Assembly (NCBI GenBank): GCA_021740105.1
Contig: JAIPAM010000001.1
Span: forward strand, 446,239-510,238
Direction: 5' to 3'
DNA: 64,000 nt
Source: Flavobacterium sp.
Lineage (GTDB): Bacteria > Bacteroidota > Bacteroidia > Flavobacteriales > Flavobacteriaceae
Position 1 is the first letter of the stretch. Each line of letters opens with the position of its first letter. Positions 53,218 to 61,879 of the stretch are shown here, piece after piece. The notes under the pieces are model-generated. The model ran no database searches. It was not told the origin of the DNA and saw only the letters and a list, made by a program, of their open reading frames with translations. The position numbers and the translations under genes are program-made.

Positions 53218-54438
53218 TTGAAAAAAACGTTCCTCTTATTTTTACTAATAGCATCATTATTTTCCTGTAATAAATCAGAAAAGGAAAAAGTTATTCCAAA
53301 AGAACCAATTGTGGTTGCATTTGGATTCGTGCTCAATCATTTTGATGTAGTTCAAGACACCATAAGGGACGGCGACACCTTTGGAAGCATCCTCGAAAAA
53401 CAAAATTTAGGAGACCTAAAAGTATATGACATTGTCGACAAAGTAAAAGATACGTTTGACGTTCGATTGATGAGAATAGACAAACCGTATACCATTTTGA
53501 GATCCAAAGGGAAATCAAAAAAGATACGTGCATTTATCTACCAACCCGATCGATTGAGTTATTATGTAATCGATGTGAAAGATTCGATTAAAGTTTACAA
53601 ACACATTGAACCCGTTACCATTAGACGAAGAACTATTGCGGGAAAATTAGACGGTTCTTTATCTGAAACTTTAGTAAAAAAGGGAGTTGATGGCGCATTA
53701 GCGGTTTCAATTTCTAAAATTTATGCTTGGTCGATTGACTTTTTCAAATTGCAAAAAGGCGATAAATTTGCCGTAACTTTCACCGAAAGGTACATAAACG
53801 ACTCCATTTATGACGGAGTTGATAGCTTAAAATGTTCCTTCTTTGAATACAAAGGCAAATTAATTTATGCTTTTCCTTTTTCGCAAGAAAGCAATTCCAA
53901 TAAATTGGAATACTTCGATGAGCAAGGGAAAGCGCTAAAGAACTTTTTCTTAAAAGCCCCATTGAAATTTGTAAATATTACATCTCGCTACTCTAAAAAT
54001 AGATTTCATCCGGTGCAGCAAATCTGGAAAGCCCATAAAGGAACCGATTATGCAGCGCCATACGGTGCGCCAATTATGACTACTGCTTCGGGAGTGGTGG
54101 AGCAAACCGGCTTTACCGCTGGAAACGGAAATTTTGTTAAAGTAAAACATAATAATACTTATTCGACGCAATACTTACATATGTCAAAAATTATTGCGCG
54201 TCGGGGGCAAAGAGTAAACCAAGGAGATGTTATTGGAAAAGTGGGAAGCACTGGTCTCGCAACAGGCCCTCATGTATGTTATCGATTTTGGAAAAACGGA
54301 GTTCAAGTAGACGCTTTACGATTGAAATTACCCAATTCTGAACCGATGAGCAAAAAGAATTTGCCTCGTTTTATGGAACAAATGACTCCCTTGAAAAAAG
54401 AATTGGACCGGGTTGCGGCTATTGAACTTAAGAGATAA
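53218..54438 (+). CDS. M23-family metallopeptidase lipoprotein
   Basis: This 406-residue protein begins at a TTG codon that overlaps a two-codon frame ATGGTTTGA at 53213-53221; no in-frame ATG is near. A lipoprotein signal with LFSCNKSE follows (Cys about residue 17). The C-terminal M23 peptidase domain (about 265-375) has HKGTDYAAPYG and YLHMS, but the usual HxH is HVC in TGPHVCYRF, so the last zinc ligand is a cysteine. Family members cut peptidoglycan cross-bridges or act as scaffolds. It is the third gene of the DUF3108-kynA run. Confidence 0.93.
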   Translation: MKKTFLLFLLIASLFSCNKSEKEKVIPKEPIVVAFGFVLNHFDVVQDTIRDGDTFGSILEKQNLGDLKVYDIVDKVKDTFDVRLMRIDKPYTILRSKGKSKKIRAFIYQPDRLSYYVIDVKDSIKVYKHIEPVTIRRRTIAGKLDGSLSETLVKKGVDGALAVSISKIYAWSIDFFKLQKGDKFAVTFTERYINDSIYDGVDSLKCSFFEYKGKLIYAFPFSQESNSNKLEYFDEQGKALKNFFLKAPLKFVNITSRYSKNRFHPVQQIWKAHKGTDYAAPYGAPIMTTASGVVEQTGFTAGNGNFVKVKHNNTYSTQYLHMSKIIARRGQRVNQGDVIGKVGSTGLATGPHVCYRFWKNGVQVDALRLKLPNSEPMSKKNLPRFMEQMTPLKKELDRVAAIELKR

Positions 54439-54444
54439 TAGACG

Positions 54445-54581
54445 AATAGATAATAGACTTATAATTTGTGTTAATTCGTGTAATTCGTGGCTAAAAAACC
54501 TCGCCAATTAATAGATAATAGCCGAATGACTTATAATTTGTGTTAATTGGTGTAATTCGTGGCTAAAGAACCTTGTCGATT
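54445..54581 (+). repeat. Tandem intergenic duplication of about 65-72 bases
   Basis: Two copies begin with AATAGATAATAG at 54445 and 54510 and share ACTTATAATTTGTGTTAATT, GTGTAATTCGTGGCTAAA and AACCT. The second copy carries seven extra bases (CCGAATG). Together they fill most of the 235-base spacer before pgi. Confidence 0.85.
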
Positions 54582-54629
54582 TATTTTTCATATACTACTT
54601 CTTCACAATTACTTTACAAACATTATTTG

Positions 54630-54637
54630 TAAATTTG
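54630..54637 (+). promoter_or_regulatory. Candidate -7 promoter box for pgi
   Basis: TAAATTTG matches TAnnTTTG and lies 37 bases before the pgi ATG, downstream of the tandem duplication. Confidence 0.45.
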
Positions 54638-54673
54638 CAATTCAAAAATCAAATTAACTAAGACTTCTTATAA

Positions 54674-56326
54674 ATGGCCTTACATAATACCAATCCAACT
54701 TCAACTGCTGCATGGAAAGCAATTCAAAACCATTTTGAAACCATGAAATCGGTTTCCATGAAAAATATGTTTCAAGAGGATTCTTCAAGAGCATCGAAAT
54801 TTCTCATTGAATGGAACGATTTTTTAATTGATTATTCTAAAAATAGAATCAATCAAGAAACCATGGATTTGCTTGTTAATTTAGCCAATGAAGTGCATTT
54901 AAAAGAAGCGATTGCGGCTTATTTTGAAGGTGAAACTATAAATAGAACAGAAAACAGAGCTGTACTCCATACGGCATTGCGTGCGCCTGAAAATTCTGTG
55001 GTTACTTTAGACGGACAAAATGTAATTCCTGAAATCTACGAAGTAAAAAACAAAATAAAAGCGTTTACCGATGAAGTGGTGAACGGCATTAGAAAAGGAT
55101 ACACTGGAAAGGCTTTCACCGATGTGGTGAACATTGGAATTGGCGGTTCCGACTTAGGACCAGCAATGATTGTGGAAGGATTGCAATTTTATAAAAATCA
55201 CTTGAACGTTCATTTTGTATCCAATGTTGATGGTGATCATGTGAACGAAATCATCAAAAAAATAAATCCTGAAACGACCCTTTTTGTGATTGTTTCTAAA
55301 ACATTTACCACACAAGAAACATTAACCAATTCTGAGACGATTCGTTCTTGGTTTTTATCTCCAGAATTCGGGACAGCCCAACAAGAAGATGTGGCCAAAC
55401 ATTTCGTGGCGGTTTCCACCAATATTAAAAAGGTAACCGAATTTGGAATCAATGACGATAATGTTTTCCCAATGTGGGATTGGGTTGGAGGACGATTTTC
55501 TTTATGGAGTGCCGTGGGATTATCAATTAGCCTAGCGGTAGGATTTGATAATTTTGATAAAGTCTTGAAAGGAGCGAATCAAATGGACGAACATTTTAAA
55601 ATCGCATCATTCGACAAAAACATACCTGTTGTATTGGCTTTATTAAGTATTTGGTACAATAATTTCTTTGGTGCCGAAAGTGAAGCGTTAATTCCCTACA
55701 CTCAATATTTGCAAAAGCTGGCTCCGTACCTTCAACAAGGGATCATGGAAAGCAATGGAAAGAGTATTGGGCGTGACGGCAAACCCGTTAATTACCAAAC
55801 CGGAACGATTATTTGGGGCGAACCAGGAACCAATTCGCAGCATGCTTTTTTCCAATTAATTCACCAAGGAACAAAATTGATTCCGACAGATTTCATTGGC
55901 TTTGTTAACTCATTGTATGGGAATAAAGACCATCACGACAAGTTAATGTCCAATTTTTTTGCACAAACCGAGGCATTATTAAATGGAAAAACCGAAGCGC
56001 AAGTTCGTGACGAATTTAATAAGCAAGGAGTTTCTTCTGAAAAAGCCGATTATTTAACTCCGTTTAAAGTTTTTGAAGGGAACAAACCAACGAATACTAT
56101 TTTAATTGATCAATTAACTCCTGAAACTTTAGGATCATTAATTGCCATGTACGAGCATAAAATATTTGTTCAAGGAGTAATTTGGAATATTTTCAGTTAC
56201 GACCAATGGGGAGTGGAACTAGGCAAGCAATTGGCGACTTCCATTTTAGAGGAAATCAACGCAACAAATGTTAAAAATCACGATAGTTCTACTACTTTTC
56301 TTTTAAACCACTATTTAAATAAGTGA
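54674..56326 (+). CDS. pgi: Glucose-6-phosphate isomerase
   Basis: This 550-residue cytosolic enzyme interconverts glucose 6-phosphate and fructose 6-phosphate in glycolysis and gluconeogenesis. It shows [11 protein letters not shown] (about 154-164), [28 protein letters not shown] and [15 protein letters not shown], all standard family motifs. Length matches the E. coli enzyme. It has its own promoter box and is flanked by spacers of 235 and 192 bases, so it appears monocistronic. The 192-base spacer after it shows nothing recognisable beyond AT-rich leader sequence of the next gene. Confidence 0.98.
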   Translation: MALHNTNPTSTAAWKAIQNHFETMKSVSMKNMFQEDSSRASKFLIEWNDFLIDYSKNRINQETMDLLVNLANEVHLKEAIAAYFEGETINRTENRAVLHTALRAPENSVVTLDGQNVIPEIYEVKNKIKAFTDEVVNGIRKGYTGKAFTDVVNIGIGGSDLGPAMIVEGLQFYKNHLNVHFVSNVDGDHVNEIIKKINPETTLFVIVSKTFTTQETLTNSETIRSWFLSPEFGTAQQEDVAKHFVAVSTNIKKVTEFGINDDNVFPMWDWVGGRFSLWSAVGLSISLAVGFDNFDKVLKGANQMDEHFKIASFDKNIPVVLALLSIWYNNFFGAESEALIPYTQYLQKLAPYLQQGIMESNGKSIGRDGKPVNYQTGTIIWGEPGTNSQHAFFQLIHQGTKLIPTDFIGFVNSLYGNKDHHDKLMSNFFAQTEALLNGKTEAQVRDEFNKQGVSSEKADYLTPFKVFEGNKPTNTILIDQLTPETLGSLIAMYEHKIFVQGVIWNIFSYDQWGVELGKQLATSILEEINATNVKNHDSSTTFLLNHYLNK

Positions 56327-56518
56327 GAAAAGGTTATTAATCCTTCTTTTTTAAGAAACCAAACGTCATAAATTGTCAATTAATCATTTATCACCATTGA
56401 TTTTTCTATTTTATTAACATTTGAGGAAACATTTTAACATATAATTATCATTTAACAATTTATTAACATAAGCAACAATATTAATACTGAAATTTGCAAA
56501 AATTTAAACAAACAACAA

Positions 56519-59086
56519 ATGAAAAATTTTAAAATTAATTTATTTTTTGGACTGTTTTTCGTAGCTACTGCGTCATTCGCACAAGCGGTTAAGAAAGACA
56601 CTGTTAAATCGAACCAACTAGATGAAGTAGTGGTAAGAGGAAGCATTATTGACGTTGCTAAAGAAAGAAAAACGCCTGTGGCTGTTTCTACTATCAAAGC
56701 GGCAGAAATACAAGCTAAAGCTGGAAACCAAGAATTCCCAGACTTATTGAAAAACATGCCTTCTGTTTATGCTTCAAAAGCAGGTGGAGGTTACGGAGAC
56801 TCTAGAGTAAACATTAGAGGTTTCGCTCAAGAAAACATTGCAGTTATGATTAACGGTATGCCAGTTAACGACATGGAAAACGGTGCTGTTTATTGGAGTA
56901 ACTGGACTGGACTTACTGATGTAGCTTCATCTATTCAAGTACAAAGAGGTTTAGGAGCTTCTAAATTAGCGATTGCTTCTGTAGGGGGTACTATTAACAT
57001 TGTAACTAGATCTTCTGACATGAAAGAAGGTGGGTCTATTGCATCTTCAACTGGTAACGATAACTACCTTAAATCTACTTTTTCTTACTCTACAGGATTA
57101 ATGAAAAATGGTTTGTCTGCTTCATTCTTATTAAGTAAAACAAGAGGAGACGGTTATGTTGACGGAACAAATTTCGAAGGGACTAACTATTTCTTAGGTC
57201 TTGGTTATAAATTAAGCGACAAACACCAATTTGAATTTACTTTCACTGGAGCGGCGCAATGGCACCACCAAAGAAATACACGAATTACTTTAGCTCAATA
57301 TTTAACTGTGGGAGGAGGATCTCCAGCAATTAAATACAATAGAGATTGGGGATACTTACAAGGAAGTGAATACAATATGAATCAGAATTTTTATAACAAA
57401 CCAGTAGCTTCTATCAACTGGGATTATAAAATCAATGAAACTACCAATTTGTCTACTATCGTTTACGGTTCTTGGGGTCGTGGAGGTGGATCAGGTGCTT
57501 GGGGTAGAGCAAATGGTTTAAACTTCAATGATGACAGATGGAGAACTGGAGCGAATGGAAATGGTACAGTTGATTTTGATAAGTTATATGCTTACAACTC
57601 TGGTCAAACTGTTCAAGTTCCTACAACAGCTGCATTTACCGCTTTTGCTCCTGCTACAAGAGCTTTAGTTGGTGGTCAATATGTAAACACTGCAGGAACT
57701 GAAGCTACTAACGGAGTTTCTAAAATTGCGGGTATTAACTCTCATGACTGGTACGGGGGAATTATCAATTTAGATAAAAAATTAAACAACCTTACTCTTG
57801 ATTTCGGTTTGGATTTAAGAACTTACAAAGGAATTCACGTAAGATATTTAAATGACCTATTAGGAGGAACTACTTTTAAAGATGTTGCGGATGTAAATAA
57901 CCCTAACCTTTTTACTAGCGCTACTTCTTCTCCTACACCTTCTTTAAACCCATTTTATCAAGCAATTCAAGGTACGCCAATTTTAAGAAACTGGAATGGG
58001 CTAGTGAATTGGTTGGGTGCTTTTGGTCAAGCTGAATATGAAAAAGACAATTTAACTGCTTTTGTACAAGCATCGGTTTCTCAACAAAGCTTCCAAAGAC
58101 AAGATTATTTCCTTTACGCTAATAACAATCCATTACAAGAATCTGATAAAAAGAACATAATGGGAGGGAACTTCAAAGCGGGAGCAAATTACAACTTCAA
58201 TGACAACCACAACGCATTCGTAAATGCTGGATACTATTCTAGACAACCATTTTTAAATGCTGTTTTCCCAAACAATGCCAACGTAGTTAATACGAACTTA
58301 ACTAACGAGAAAATTTTAGGATTTGAAGCAGGTTACGGTTATAGAGATGCGAAATTAAACGTTAATGTAAACGTTTACAATACGGAATGGAAAGACAGAT
58401 ACCAAAGAAGAAATGATACTGACGTAGTAAACAATCTAGGAGGTTATTATGATTTCCAAGGAATTACTGAGGTTCACCAAGGATTTGAGTTAGAAACAAG
58501 ATATAAATTGTTCTCTCACTTTAAAGTAACTGGTATGTTCTCATACGGAAACTGGTTCTACAAAGGAAACAGTGTTAGTAATCGTTTCAATCAAAATGGA
58601 GATCCATTTGCTGGAGGTACAGTTACAACATTATTCTTAGACAATGTAAAAGTGGGTAACACTGCTCAAGTAACCGCTGCTTTAGGTGGAGTAATTGATG
58701 TGACTAAAAATATGTCATTCGATGTAAATTATAATTTTAACGATCAATTATACGCTGATATCAATCCAAGTTCATTCACTAGCGCTACTAACAAAGGAAC
58801 AGTACAATTACCAAGCTTTGATTTAATTGACGCGGGTGTTTCTTACAAATGGGATTTAGCTAACTCTACAGAATCAGTAAAATTCAGATTGAATGTAAAC
58901 AACTTATTAGATACAGTATTCATTGCTGAATCTAGTACAAACATTTTTGCTAACGATTTCGTTAGTGGTACTTCAGGTCCAACTTATGCTTCAGCAGGAA
59001 GAGTATACAATGGAGTGGCATCAGCAAATCAAGTATTCTTCGGTTTTGGTAGAACTTGGAACTTCTCATTAACTTACAATTTCTAA
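56519..59086 (+). CDS. TonB-dependent outer-membrane receptor
   Basis: This 855-residue protein has a signal peptide (about 1-21, ending ASFAQ) and goes almost directly into a plug domain (about 32-160) with VNIRGFAQENIAVMINGMPV and VQRGLGASKLAIASVGG, then a 22-strand-type barrel ending in NFSLTYNF. The N-terminal carboxypeptidase-like domain seen in the receptor at 1-2096 is absent. Codon choice looks more restricted than in neighbours, which suggests strong expression (impression only). The ligand is unknown; no SusD-like partner follows. A strong terminator closes the gene. Confidence 0.95.
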   Translation: MKNFKINLFFGLFFVATASFAQAVKKDTVKSNQLDEVVVRGSIIDVAKERKTPVAVSTIKAAEIQAKAGNQEFPDLLKNMPSVYASKAGGGYGDSRVNIRGFAQENIAVMINGMPVNDMENGAVYWSNWTGLTDVASSIQVQRGLGASKLAIASVGGTINIVTRSSDMKEGGSIASSTGNDNYLKSTFSYSTGLMKNGLSASFLLSKTRGDGYVDGTNFEGTNYFLGLGYKLSDKHQFEFTFTGAAQWHHQRNTRITLAQYLTVGGGSPAIKYNRDWGYLQGSEYNMNQNFYNKPVASINWDYKINETTNLSTIVYGSWGRGGGSGAWGRANGLNFNDDRWRTGANGNGTVDFDKLYAYNSGQTVQVPTTAAFTAFAPATRALVGGQYVNTAGTEATNGVSKIAGINSHDWYGGIINLDKKLNNLTLDFGLDLRTYKGIHVRYLNDLLGGTTFKDVADVNNPNLFTSATSSPTPSLNPFYQAIQGTPILRNWNGLVNWLGAFGQAEYEKDNLTAFVQASVSQQSFQRQDYFLYANNNPLQESDKKNIMGGNFKAGANYNFNDNHNAFVNAGYYSRQPFLNAVFPNNANVVNTNLTNEKILGFEAGYGYRDAKLNVNVNVYNTEWKDRYQRRNDTDVVNNLGGYYDFQGITEVHQGFELETRYKLFSHFKVTGMFSYGNWFYKGNSVSNRFNQNGDPFAGGTVTTLFLDNVKVGNTAQVTAALGGVIDVTKNMSFDVNYNFNDQLYADINPSSFTSATNKGTVQLPSFDLIDAGVSYKWDLANSTESVKFRLNVNNLLDTVFIAESSTNIFANDFVSGTSGPTYASAGRVYNGVASANQVFFGFGRTWNFSLTYNF

Positions 59087-59114
59087 TCAGAAAGAAGTAA
59101 TTTAAAATAGTTTT

Positions 59115-59147
59115 AAAACGGCATTCTGAAAAGAATGCCGTTTTTTT
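59115..59147 (+). terminator. Strong terminator after the second TonB receptor
   Basis: AAAACGGCATTCT (59115-59127) pairs perfectly with AGAATGCCGTTTT (59132-59144) around a GAAA tetraloop and is followed by further T residues. Confidence 0.95.
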
Positions 59148-59160
59148 ATGCTTTTTTCTT

Positions 59161-59168
59161 TATATTTG
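59161..59168 (+). promoter_or_regulatory. Candidate -7 promoter box deciding the next start
   Basis: TATATTTG matches TAnnTTTG and lies 25 bases before the ATG at 59193. It is downstream of the in-frame ATG at 59148, so the later start is preferred. Confidence 0.5.
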
Positions 59169-59192
59169 TTTCACAAAAAAATAAAACGCACC

Positions 59193-59618
59193 ATGGATTT
59201 ATACACACTCTTACAAAAATTTCATTCCGGCTGGGCCTATCTAGCTTTATTATTACTAGTTGTAGCTGTTGTTAACGCTATTATTGGCTTTACTTCTAAA
59301 AAAGAATTTACTTCCAAAGACCGAAAAATAGCATTGTTCGGATTAATAGGATCTCACGTTCAATTATTAGTTGGTTTAATCTTATATTTCGTTTCTCCAC
59401 TTGGCTTAGCTGGGTTTAGCATGAAAGTAGCAGAAGCAAGATTAACTTCCCTAGAACACCCGTTAATTAATGTCGTAGCCTTGGTATTAATTACTATCGG
59501 TTGGTCGAAACATAAAAAGGCCGCAACAAGCGAATTAAAATTCAAATCGTTTGCTGTTTTTTATACACTAGGACTACTTTTAATTTTAGCTAGAATTCCT
59601 TGGCATTTATGGTTTTAA
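59193..59618 (+). CDS. Small four-span membrane protein, cytochrome-like
   Basis: This encodes 141 residues with four hydrophobic segments (about 13-33, 46-68, 84-101, 116-134). Histidines sit near the segment edges (KFHSGW, GSHVQLL, LEHPLIN, SKHKK, IPWHLWF), a pattern that could suit a heme-binding membrane cytochrome, but no firm family is recognised. The start at 59193 fits the promoter box at 59161 better than the ATG at 59148, which lies within the terminator tail of the previous gene. Conserved relatives in Bacteroidota are likely (memory). Function unknown. Confidence 0.8.
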   Translation: MDLYTLLQKFHSGWAYLALLLLVVAVVNAIIGFTSKKEFTSKDRKIALFGLIGSHVQLLVGLILYFVSPLGLAGFSMKVAEARLTSLEHPLINVVALVLITIGWSKHKKAATSELKFKSFAVFYTLGLLLILARIPWHLWF

Positions 59619-59679
59619 ACCAACTTCTTAGCGCCTTGTCTAAAAGTATTTAAAAACTATTCCATTCAAAAATCCATTT

Positions 59680-60156
59680 ATGTTGCAACAAAAAAAAACA
59701 GTATTCACCACAATTTTGTGTCTCTTTTTTATATTTTTAGGAGGACCAAGTCAAGCTCAAAAAAACAGTAAATCAATTGCTACAAAAACAGCAATTGACA
59801 CTGTTAAAGCCAAAGCAATTGCTGTTGACACCCTAAAACCCCGATTAAAATTAAAGGCCTTCAAGACCAAAGCACACGCTTCTTATTATCACAATAAATT
59901 CAACGGGAAAAGAACTTCTAGCGGTGTCCGATTTAGTAATGATAAATATACAGCTGCCCATAGAAAATTACCTTTTGGAACTAAACTAAAAGTTACCAAT
60001 GAATTCAATGGAAAATGGGTAATTGTTGAGGTAATTGATCGCGGACCTTTTTCTAGAGGACGGGAAATTGATCTTTCACGACGCGCTTTTATGGAAATTA
60101 CTTCCAATAAAAACAGTGGGGTTACTATTGTAAAATTGGAAATAATAGAAAACTAG
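59680..60156 (+). CDS. RlpA-like double-psi beta-barrel protein
   Basis: This 158-residue exported protein has an N-terminal signal peptide (about 1-27, ending SQAQ), a Lys/Thr-rich linker and a double-psi beta-barrel domain (about 68-158) with ASYYHNKFNGKRTSSGVRF, AAHRKLPFGTKLKVTN and VIDRGPFSRGREIDLS. RlpA proteins are lytic transglycosylases on glycan strands without stem peptides, or act as septal-ring proteins. No SPOR domain is present, which is common in short members. It abuts the CYTH gene tail to tail with no gap. Confidence 0.92.
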   Translation: MLQQKKTVFTTILCLFFIFLGGPSQAQKNSKSIATKTAIDTVKAKAIAVDTLKPRLKLKAFKTKAHASYYHNKFNGKRTSSGVRFSNDKYTAAHRKLPFGTKLKVTNEFNGKWVIVEVIDRGPFSRGREIDLSRRAFMEITSNKNSGVTIVKLEIIEN

Positions 60157-60624
60157 TTACCAATTTTTAAACGGGTTTTTACTAATATAGGAGTTGTAAT
60201 ATTTTTCGTTATTGGTTACTTCATCGCCCAACCAATCTGGTTTTTCAAAGTATTCGTCTTCCGATTGCAATTCAATTTCAGCTATAACTAGTCCCTGGTT
60301 TTCTCCAAAAAATTCATCGACTTCAAAGGTGTGATTTCCGAATTTTACCTCGTGTCGGATTTTAGAAATGATGCCGCTTTCGCTTAAGTTTAGCAACTGT
60401 CTCGCTTCGTCAACTGGGATTTCCTTTTCCCATTCCAACCGGCTCATTCCCGTTTCATTGCCTTTTCCTTTAATGGTCAAATAACCTTGATTCCCTTTAA
60501 TTCGAACCCGAACTGTTCGCTCCGTATTCGAGTTTAAATAGCCTTGAGCAATTTCATTTTTAGCAAATGAACGCTCTTTATACTCTTCCGATTTCACTAA
60601 AAATTTGCGTTCTATTTCTATCAT
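60157..60624 (-). CDS. CYTH-domain protein (triphosphate tunnel enzyme family)
   Basis: This 155-residue cytosolic protein starts at the ATG at 60624, giving MIEIERKFLV, the ExExK signature (EIERK) of CYTH enzymes. Further blocks are GYLNSNTERTVRVRIKG, ERTVRVRI with basic residues lining the tunnel, LEWEKEIP and VDEFFGENQGLVIAEIEL. Members hydrolyse triphosphate compounds such as tripolyphosphate; the substrate here is unknown. A longer reading from 60693 would add 23 residues encoded by structured repeat element 2, so it is rejected. A good promoter lies at 60712-60741 on the same strand. Confidence 0.93.
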   Translation of the reverse strand: MIEIERKFLVKSEEYKERSFAKNEIAQGYLNSNTERTVRVRIKGNQGYLTIKGKGNETGMSRLEWEKEIPVDEARQLLNLSESGIISKIRHEVKFGNHTFEVDEFFGENQGLVIAEIELQSEDEYFEKPDWLGDEVTNNEKYYNSYISKNPFKNW

Positions 60625-60636
60625 TTCTTTCTTTTT

Positions 60637-60702
60637 GGAGCCATTCCAGCTTTCCGCTTTATCCACACTAAAAAGTGTGGGATACCGCTGCAATCTGGGC
60701 TA
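60637..60702 (+). repeat. Structured intergenic repeat, element 2
   Basis: This 66-base element starts GGAGCCATTCCAGCTTTCC and ends CCGCTGCAATCTGGGCTA. It pairs as AGC/GCT, CCAG/CTGG, a conserved internal loop, then ATCC/GGAT and ACACT/AGTGT with one bulged G. Compared with element 1 the CCTG/CAGG stem is changed on both sides. It lies in the leader of the CYTH message, in the reverse sense. Confidence 0.8.
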
Positions 60703-60711
60703 ATATGTTCC

Positions 60712-60741
60712 CAAATGTACCAATTCTTTTTTAAAAACAAA
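60712..60741 (-). promoter_or_regulatory. Promoter of the CYTH gene
   Basis: On the minus strand TTTG (60741-60738) is followed after 18 bases by TACATTTG (60719-60712), close to the Bacteroidota consensus. Transcription from here would carry element 2 in the leader. Confidence 0.65.
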
Positions 60742-60784
60742 TTTCTTTTCATCACTTTAACCAAGGTACTCGAACCAATTTTAT

Positions 60785-60792
60785 TAAATTTG
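60785..60792 (+). promoter_or_regulatory. Candidate -7 promoter box for dinB
   Basis: TAAATTTG lies only four bases before the dinB ATG at 60797. If used, the message would have almost no leader. No TTTG partner was seen. Confidence 0.4.
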
Positions 60793-60796
60793 TAGT

Positions 60797-61879
60797 ATGT
60801 CTGAAATACCTCTAATCCGAAAAATCATACATGTCGATATGGACGCTTTCTACGCTTCTGTCGAGCAAATGGACTTTCCCGATTTACGAGGGAAACCAGT
60901 AGCTGTTGGTGGAAATGAAATCCGAGGTGTAGTTTCAGCAGCCAGTTATGAAGCGCGAAAATTTGGAGTCCGAAGTGCATTAAGCGGGGCATTGGCCAAA
61001 AAATATTGCCCTGATTTAATCTTTGTAAAACCACGATTTGATCGTTACAAAGAGATCTCTCAAAAAATCCGAAAAATATTCCATGACTATACTGATTTGG
61101 TCGAGCCGCTTTCTCTCGATGAAGCCTATCTTGATGTAACCCATAACAAAAAAGGAAATCCAAGTGCGTCACTAATTGCCGAAGAAATCCGATTGCGAAT
61201 TCTCAACGAAGTAGGGCTAACGGCCTCAGCTGGGATATCGATAAATAAATTTATCGCTAAAGTAGCTAGCGATGTCAATAAACCCAATGGCCAAAAAACC
61301 GTTTCGCCCGATGAGGTCATTTCCTTTTTAGAGGAGTTGCCCATTCGAAAGTTTTATGGGGTGGGAAAAGTAACTGCTGAAAAAATGTACCAATTGGGAA
61401 TTTTCACCGGTTTGGATTTGAAAAGCAAACCCATAGAATTCCTAGAAAAACATTTTGGCAAGTCGGGAACCTACTATTACTATGTGGTTCGTGGCATTCA
61501 CAACAGTGAAGTAAAACCCAATCGGATTACAAAATCGGTAGCTGCCGAACACACCTTTGATGAAAATCTAACTTCTGAAATTTTTATGCAAGAGCGTTTA
61601 GAAACCATAGCAGGCGAATTGGACCGCCGGTTAAAAAAGCACAAAATCGCAGGAAAAACAGTTACCTTAAAAATAAAATACAGTGATTTTACCCAACAAA
61701 CGCGAAGTAAAACGTTGCCTTATTTCATTTCGGACAAATCGCTATTATTCGATACTGTAAAAGAATTATTGTTCCAAGAACGCATGAAAGATTCCGTTCG
61801 GTTGTTGGGAATTTCTTTGAGTAATTTGAATACCGAGATCAAGAAAACCATAGTAGTTCAATTGAAATTTGATTTTTAA
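60797..61879 (+). CDS. dinB: DNA polymerase IV (Y family)
   Basis: This 360-residue translesion polymerase copies past damaged bases. The palm motifs are intact: IHVDMDAFYASVEQ (metal-binding Asp) and SLDEAYLDVT (catalytic Asp-Glu), followed by ASAGISINKFIAKVASDVNKPNG (split as SAGISINK and VASDVNKP), a helix-hairpin-helix YGVGKVTAEKM and the little-finger domain. The end lacks an obvious beta-clamp motif, ending in KTIVVQLKFDF. It stops in the sequence TTAA shared with the convergent SpmA-SpmB gene, overlapping by four bases. Confidence 0.96.
   Translation: MSEIPLIRKIIHVDMDAFYASVEQMDFPDLRGKPVAVGGNEIRGVVSAASYEARKFGVRSALSGALAKKYCPDLIFVKPRFDRYKEISQKIRKIFHDYTDLVEPLSLDEAYLDVTHNKKGNPSASLIAEEIRLRILNEVGLTASAGISINKFIAKVASDVNKPNGQKTVSPDEVISFLEELPIRKFYGVGKVTAEKMYQLGIFTGLDLKSKPIEFLEKHFGKSGTYYYYVVRGIHNSEVKPNRITKSVAAEHTFDENLTSEIFMQERLETIAGELDRRLKKHKIAGKTVTLKIKYSDFTQQTRSKTLPYFISDKSLLFDTVKELLFQERMKDSVRLLGISLSNLNTEIKKTIVVQLKFDF

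Noticed and set aside
60625..60693. Longer N-terminus of the CYTH protein
   Set aside because: It is encoded by the structured repeat, and the ExExK motif expected near the N-terminus starts right after the ATG at 60624.
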